NCBI GenBank assembly: GCA_900315945.1
Contig: ONAZ01000001.1
Span: forward strand, 1 to 64,000
Source of the DNA: an uncultured Lachnospiraceae bacterium
GTDB taxonomy: Bacteria > Bacillota > Clostridia > Lachnospirales > Lachnospiraceae
Reading direction: 5' to 3'
DNA length: 64,000 nt
Shown here one piece after another: positions 60,956 to 64,000 of this stretch (its first letter is position 1; each line of letters opens with the position of its first letter). A program made the position numbers and the translations under genes. A model generated the notes under the pieces. It was given only the letters and a program-made list of their open reading frames with translations, did not search any database and was not told the origin of the DNA.

Positions 60956-61834
60956 CTATCTATTAAATCCCAAAGGTGTTCTCGTCATAATTTTATACAC
61001 CATATTTCTCCTAAGTATTCCCAAATTCTTAGAACTTATAACAATCTTATCTTTCTTATTGCCAATTCTAAACTTTGCTTTATAATCAATCATTTTCCTT
61101 AATGCCTTAACATATTCATAGGGAAAATACTCTATCTCATCTAAGTAGTTGCAGAATTCTAATGTAGATACATCTGTTACTTTCGTATCTGAAGACAAAT
61201 TACTACCAGTATATTTATGAAGATATAACACCTTGTCAATATATCTAAATTCCACATTTCGAGACAGCATAAGGAGCCATAGGAAATAATCATCTGCCCC
61301 ATTATACGTACATATATATTCAGTCCATTCTATTGGTATTGCTTTCTTGTAAATGCAACAGTGACCCGGTGATATGATTTGCGTCCCCACATCACAATAG
61401 CATTTGATATCGCCAATTTTTCTTGTATGATATTTACTTCTATACCATTTCAGATATCCTTCCTTTTGACCTAGTGCTGCATTGCATACAAGAACCTCTT
61501 CTTTATGATTTGCATTTTCAATATATGTTCTTATTGCATTCTTACCTAGCAAATCATCCTGATCTAGGAATATAACATATTCTCCCCTTGATTCTCTAAG
61601 ACCATTTATTCTTGTTTTATGAATCCCCATATTAGAGGGATTATTTATTATTTTCAATTCAACATTTTCACAGTTTATCTCTATATCTATCTTTTCATCA
61701 GGGCTATCATTTACAAGGATGACTTCTATACTATCTCCACTATTTATTCGAGCAGCATTTCTTTTTATCATTCTTGCATAATCTTTCATATATTCTCTGC
61801 CCTTATAATAAGCAGTTATAACTGATACCACCAT
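60956..61834 (-). CDS. Family 2 glycosyltransferase
   Basis: 292-aa GT-A type enzyme. It begins VSVITAYYKGREYMKDY, has EVILVNDSPDEKI and the metal site YVIFLDQDDLLG, followed by a DDYFLWLLMLS segment near residue 178. No transmembrane helix. It lies 17 bp downstream of the next gene's stop (DUF4422) and 17 bp upstream of the other glycosyltransferase, so all three are one operon. RBS TAGGAGG precedes the ATG. Function in cell-surface glycan synthesis is likely. Confidence 0.85.
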   Translation of the reverse strand: MVVSVITAYYKGREYMKDYARMIKRNAARINSGDSIEVILVNDSPDEKIDIEINCENVELKIINNPSNMGIHKTRINGLRESRGEYVIFLDQDDLLGKNAIRTYIENANHKEEVLVCNAALGQKEGYLKWYRSKYHTRKIGDIKCYCDVGTQIISPGHCCIYKKAIPIEWTEYICTYNGADDYFLWLLMLSRNVEFRYIDKVLYLHKYTGSNLSSDTKVTDVSTLEFCNYLDEIEYFPYEYVKALRKMIDYKAKFRIGNKKDKIVISSKNLGILRRNMVYKIMTRTPLGFNR

Positions 61835-61843
61835 ATATTCCTC

Positions 61844-62632
61844 CTAGAAACTCTCTTTGTATTTCTTGCCGATAAACTTTGCTTTTAGAAAAGATGCGCC
61901 CTTATTCAACCAGTTAACTGGCTCCATATGAATACATCTTACTTCTTTAATGGAAAGGCCATGCCTCATATTATAATCAAGCCATACATTAAAGAGTATC
62001 TCACTTACTCTTCCATAAACCCTTGCTTCAAAATCACTACTTTGAGACAAGTCTATATTAGGCTCCATCCTTCTTAATATATCAAATAACCATTCACAAT
62101 ATCTATCCCATATTTCTTTCCTAGTTATAAACATATTAAACATATATCCCCAGGTTCTGTGATACACCCTATTACAAGAAGCTATGTATTCTGGGTAATG
62201 CTTCGCTATTAGTTTATACGCAACCCTTAAATGCCTGCCGTCAAGTGTGTGGTCATAATGAGAATACAATGATTCTATATAATATCTTCTTTTATTAGGA
62301 ACTATTATATCTGCTTCTTCAAGACACTTTTTTGCATCATCTTTTGTAAGTACATTTTCAAAAGGATCTTTACTCTTCCTTCTGTCTAAAGAGGCAAAAT
62401 ACCTCCTATAATGGACTAATCCTATATACTTAGCATCAATATTTTTCCACCCATAATACATTCCAGTAAGCTCAGAATAAGTACTGTTCTTATATGAGAT
62501 ATTGTCTCCTTTATCATCTCTTTCATATCCAATATCTTCCTTCCCCTCGGCTCCAACCTGAATTGGGAGATACATATCAGATTCAGGCATTCTATACTTT
62601 TTATGAGTTGCAACAATTATTCTAATATCCAT
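61844..62632 (-). CDS. DUF4422 glycosyltransferase-like protein
   Basis: 262-aa protein of the DUF4422 family, which is found in capsule and exopolysaccharide clusters. The N-terminus MDIRIIVATHKKYRMP and the GYERDDKGDNISYKNSTYSELT region (seen here as GYERDDKGDN and SYSEL-like TYSELT) are characteristic, with YWGWKNI-like GMYYGWKNIDAKYIGLVHYRR. These proteins are thought to act as galactosyl- or related transferases; the donor is unknown. It is the first gene of the three-gene glycan operon, behind a terminator. RBS AAAGGAA precedes the ATG. Confidence 0.75.
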   Translation of the reverse strand: MDIRIIVATHKKYRMPESDMYLPIQVGAEGKEDIGYERDDKGDNISYKNSTYSELTGMYYGWKNIDAKYIGLVHYRRYFASLDRRKSKDPFENVLTKDDAKKCLEEADIIVPNKRRYYIESLYSHYDHTLDGRHLRVAYKLIAKHYPEYIASCNRVYHRTWGYMFNMFITRKEIWDRYCEWLFDILRRMEPNIDLSQSSDFEARVYGRVSEILFNVWLDYNMRHGLSIKEVRCIHMEPVNWLNKGASFLKAKFIGKKYKESF

Positions 62633-62654
62633 TATACTTTCCTTTGCCCATACA

Positions 62655-62690
62655 ACTAAACAAAGGCACCGAATATACTTCGATGCCTCA
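62655..62690 (-). terminator. Terminator of the 42-aa membrane peptide
   Basis: AGGCACCGAA at 62664-62673 pairs with TTCGATGCCT at 62679-62688, allowing one A/C bulge. On the minus strand the stem is followed by TTTGTTTAG. It separates the comF-yvyF-peptide unit from the glycan operon. Confidence 0.65.
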
Positions 62691-62714
62691 TCATTTCTAA
62701 TTGAATTATTCTAT

Positions 62715-62843
62715 CTATTCTTCGTCATTATCTCTCTTCTGTGATGCTGCACCTGATACTGCTGCAATAACTGCAATTATCGCCGCAATTATAGCCACAC
62801 CAACAATTGAAACGAAAAATATTAAAAACCCTGTCTCTGTCAT
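62715..62843 (-). CDS. 42-aa single-span membrane peptide
   Basis: Short peptide starting MTETGFLIFFVSIVGVAI and continuing with an Ala/Ile-rich helix; residues about 6-32 form one transmembrane segment, and the tail QKRDNDEE is charged. AGAAGG lies upstream of the ATG at 62843. It follows yvyF by 72 bp and is closed by a terminator. The size and amphipathic helix would fit a small membrane regulator or a toxin-like peptide; no family was recognised. Confidence 0.6.
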   Translation of the reverse strand: MTETGFLIFFVSIVGVAIIAAIIAVIAAVSGAASQKRDNDEE

Positions 62844-62914
62844 ACCAAAACCTTCTTTCTGTTGATTTATTCCCTTGCGACAATAATATCATACAAAGAA
62901 GATAAACTCAAATC

Positions 62915-63322
62915 TTATCCTGAGAAATGTCTCATCTTATCAGATTCACGAGTCTTCTTAGGTTCAGGTTTAGGCATTTCAGGTCTTGCTGACGCCCTTG
63001 CAAATGTATTAGCCTGATTCTTCTTGCAAGCATCGCAATATCTACCAGTTTTAATATTAGCACCACATGTCTCGCACTGAAATACAACTGGTGAATCATC
63101 AGCAAATTGTAATCTCTCTTCCTTAACCCATTGTTTAATCTGTCTAGGTGTAACATCATTCTCTTCGGACACCTGATTAATAGTAGCTCCAGGATGCTCT
63201 CTTACATATTCCTTTACTTCCTGGAATTTAAGATCTGCGTGCTCTTTACACACCTGGCAAATAGGTGGTCCACTTAGATAATTAAAAATTCTTCCGCAAT
63301 TCCTACAGTTTCTCACATCCAT
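62915..63322 (-). CDS. yvyF: Flagellar operon protein YvyF-like
   Basis: 135-aa protein with two zinc-ribbon pairs: CRNCGRIFNYLSGPPICQVC at the N-terminus and CETCGANIKTGRYCDAC near residues 83-99, separated by a helix-turn-helix-like segment (ATINQVSEENDVTPRQIKQW). This is the YvyF / TIGR03826 flagellar-region family. In Bacillus it sits between comF and flgM; here comF is upstream but flgM and later flagellar genes do not follow within the window. It may regulate flagellar gene expression. RBS AGGGGGA precedes the ATG. Confidence 0.85.
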   Translation of the reverse strand: MDVRNCRNCGRIFNYLSGPPICQVCKEHADLKFQEVKEYVREHPGATINQVSEENDVTPRQIKQWVKEERLQFADDSPVVFQCETCGANIKTGRYCDACKKNQANTFARASARPEMPKPEPKKTRESDKMRHFSG

Positions 63323-63339
63323 TTACGTTTCCCCCTTCA

Positions 63340-64000
63340 TTAGCTAGAATATCCTTTTCCCACACACATACACAAGCCATAGACTTCTTTAACTCCTGCA
63401 TCTCGCAGAACCTTGGCAACTGAGTCTAGGGTTGCTCCTGTAGTATAAATATCGTCAATTAGTAATACCCTCTTTAATTGTAACCCTTTTCCCGAAAAAT
63501 TAAAAGCATTTTTAAGATTTTTTTGCCTTTGTGTGTCGCTTAATCCCTTCATGGGAATTGTTTTTCTTGTTCTGTATACAATATTGTTATATAAAGGTAT
63601 TTTTATTTCCTTAGAAAGCTGATCTGCTATTAGTTCTGCCTGATTATATCCCCTTATCTTTTGTTTCTTTCTATACATAGGAACTGGAACAATACCATCA
63701 ACATTTAATGATTGTATCCATCTTCCATGCACCCAAAGTATATCTCTTGAAAATGTGTATTTGTAGCATCGTCTATTACTATACTTAAAACGATACATGC
63801 TCTGTTTCATATTGCCTTCGTATACATATACGCCTTTAGACTGAATGAAATAATGCTTTTTGTTCTGACAATCTAGACAGAATTCTTTATTATAATCATC
63901 AATCACTTTACCACACTTCCTGCATACTGGCTCAATTGCATATTTTACCTTCTTATAACATTTCTTGCAAAAACCTATCTTGTATCTGCTATAATCTAAT
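63340..64000 (-). CDS. comF: ComF family phosphoribosyltransferase-like protein, 5' end off window
   Basis: The reading frame runs open to the right edge, so the start is outside. A zinc-ribbon CKKCYKKVKYAIEPVCRKCG precedes the transferase-like domain, with a late CLDC pair; the PRPP-type loop is VLLIDDIYTTGAT. ComF proteins act in DNA uptake (competence) in Firmicutes. It ends 17 bp before yvyF, the usual comF-yvyF order. An apparent internal start at 63906 is a GTG inside the zinc-ribbon region, and the frame upstream continues without a stop, so it is not the true start. Confidence 0.9.
   Translation of the reverse strand, partial: LDYSRYKIGFCKKCYKKVKYAIEPVCRKCGKVIDDYNKEFCLDCQNKKHYFIQSKGVYVYEGNMKQSMYRFKYSNRRCYKYTFSRDILWVHGRWIQSLNVDGIVPVPMYRKKQKIRGYNQAELIADQLSKEIKIPLYNNIVYRTRKTIPMKGLSDTQRQKNLKNAFNFSGKGLQLKRVLLIDDIYTTGATLDSVAKVLRDAGVKEVYGLCMCVGKGYSS

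Overview
The window is AT-rich chromosome from a Gram-positive anaerobe, most likely a gut or rumen Lachnospiraceae (Roseburia / Agathobacter / Lachnospira / Butyrivibrio type). The reasons are strong AGGAGG ribosome binding sites, L13-S9 and ComF-YvyF gene orders typical of Firmicutes, a Tn916-type integrase module, an NHLM-type peptide exporter, and a Firmicutes-type sulfoquinovose transaldolase operon. No rRNA, tRNA or CRISPR array was seen.

Layout. 1-5.8 kb: the int end of an integrative mobilizable element (MobV relaxase, palindrome-rich oriT candidate, RecA-fold ATPase, ribbon-helix-helix mobilization protein, tyrosine integrase, 59-aa excisionase, XRE regulator). It abuts the 3' end of guaA, and IS21-like terminal repeats lie at the left edge. 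5.8-10.1 kb: guaA, a lipoprotein Ntn-type amidase and a secreted NlpC/P60-like protein. 10.3-12.9 kb: a small FliD-like protein behind a candidate sigma-28 promoter, then a shikimate-kinase-like protein overlapping TrkA. 12.9-22.5 kb: a sulfoquinovose regulon. 22.6-25.1 kb: an arginase-fold protein, a small unknown, a DMT transporter and a STAS-like DUF4325 protein. 25.1-30 kb: a type III restriction-modification system with a divergent XRE regulator. 30.0-30.24 kb: a large, highly paired palindromic element or structured RNA. 30.3-31.3 kb: rpsI-rplM with promoter and leader. 31.5-42.7 kb: one long same-strand run of nfo, a three-gene NHLM-type exporter, a MATE transporter, two amidohydrolases and a decayed membrane gene. 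42.7-47.9 kb: a two-component system divergent from a VTC-DUF4956-carbohydrate-binding lipoprotein operon. 48-56.1 kb: a signalling operon (REC-GGDEF-EAL, HD, PIN-like, hybrid kinase, zinc-ribbon TPR, 46-aa protein). 56.1-59.9 kb: cdd, deoC, valS. 60-62.6 kb: cell-surface glycan glycosyltransferases. 62.7-64 kb: a 42-aa membrane peptide, yvyF and comF (cut by the window edge).

How the genes work together. The clearest pathway is sulfoquinovose breakdown: import by a GPH-family symporter, glycoside cleavage by a GH31 sulfoquinovosidase, isomerization to sulfofructose, transaldol cleavage that keeps the C3 carbon unit and releases sulfolactaldehyde, and reduction of that aldehyde to dihydroxypropanesulfonate. 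Two promoters, one before the transporter operon and one before the enzyme operon, have the same plan: TTGAAA, 17 bp, TATAAT, with an AT-rich palindrome covering the -10 region. A ROK repressor closes the enzyme operon, so autoregulated repression by it is the simplest model.

Most worth a second look are the sulfoquinovose operators and the Arg-to-Gln change in the sulfonate pocket of the GH31 enzyme; the palindromic element at 30.0-30.24 kb; the FliD-like orphan with its sigma-28 promoter; the NHLM exporter with a shortened adaptor and no visible cargo; and the iteron-like and palindromic arrays of the mobile element.
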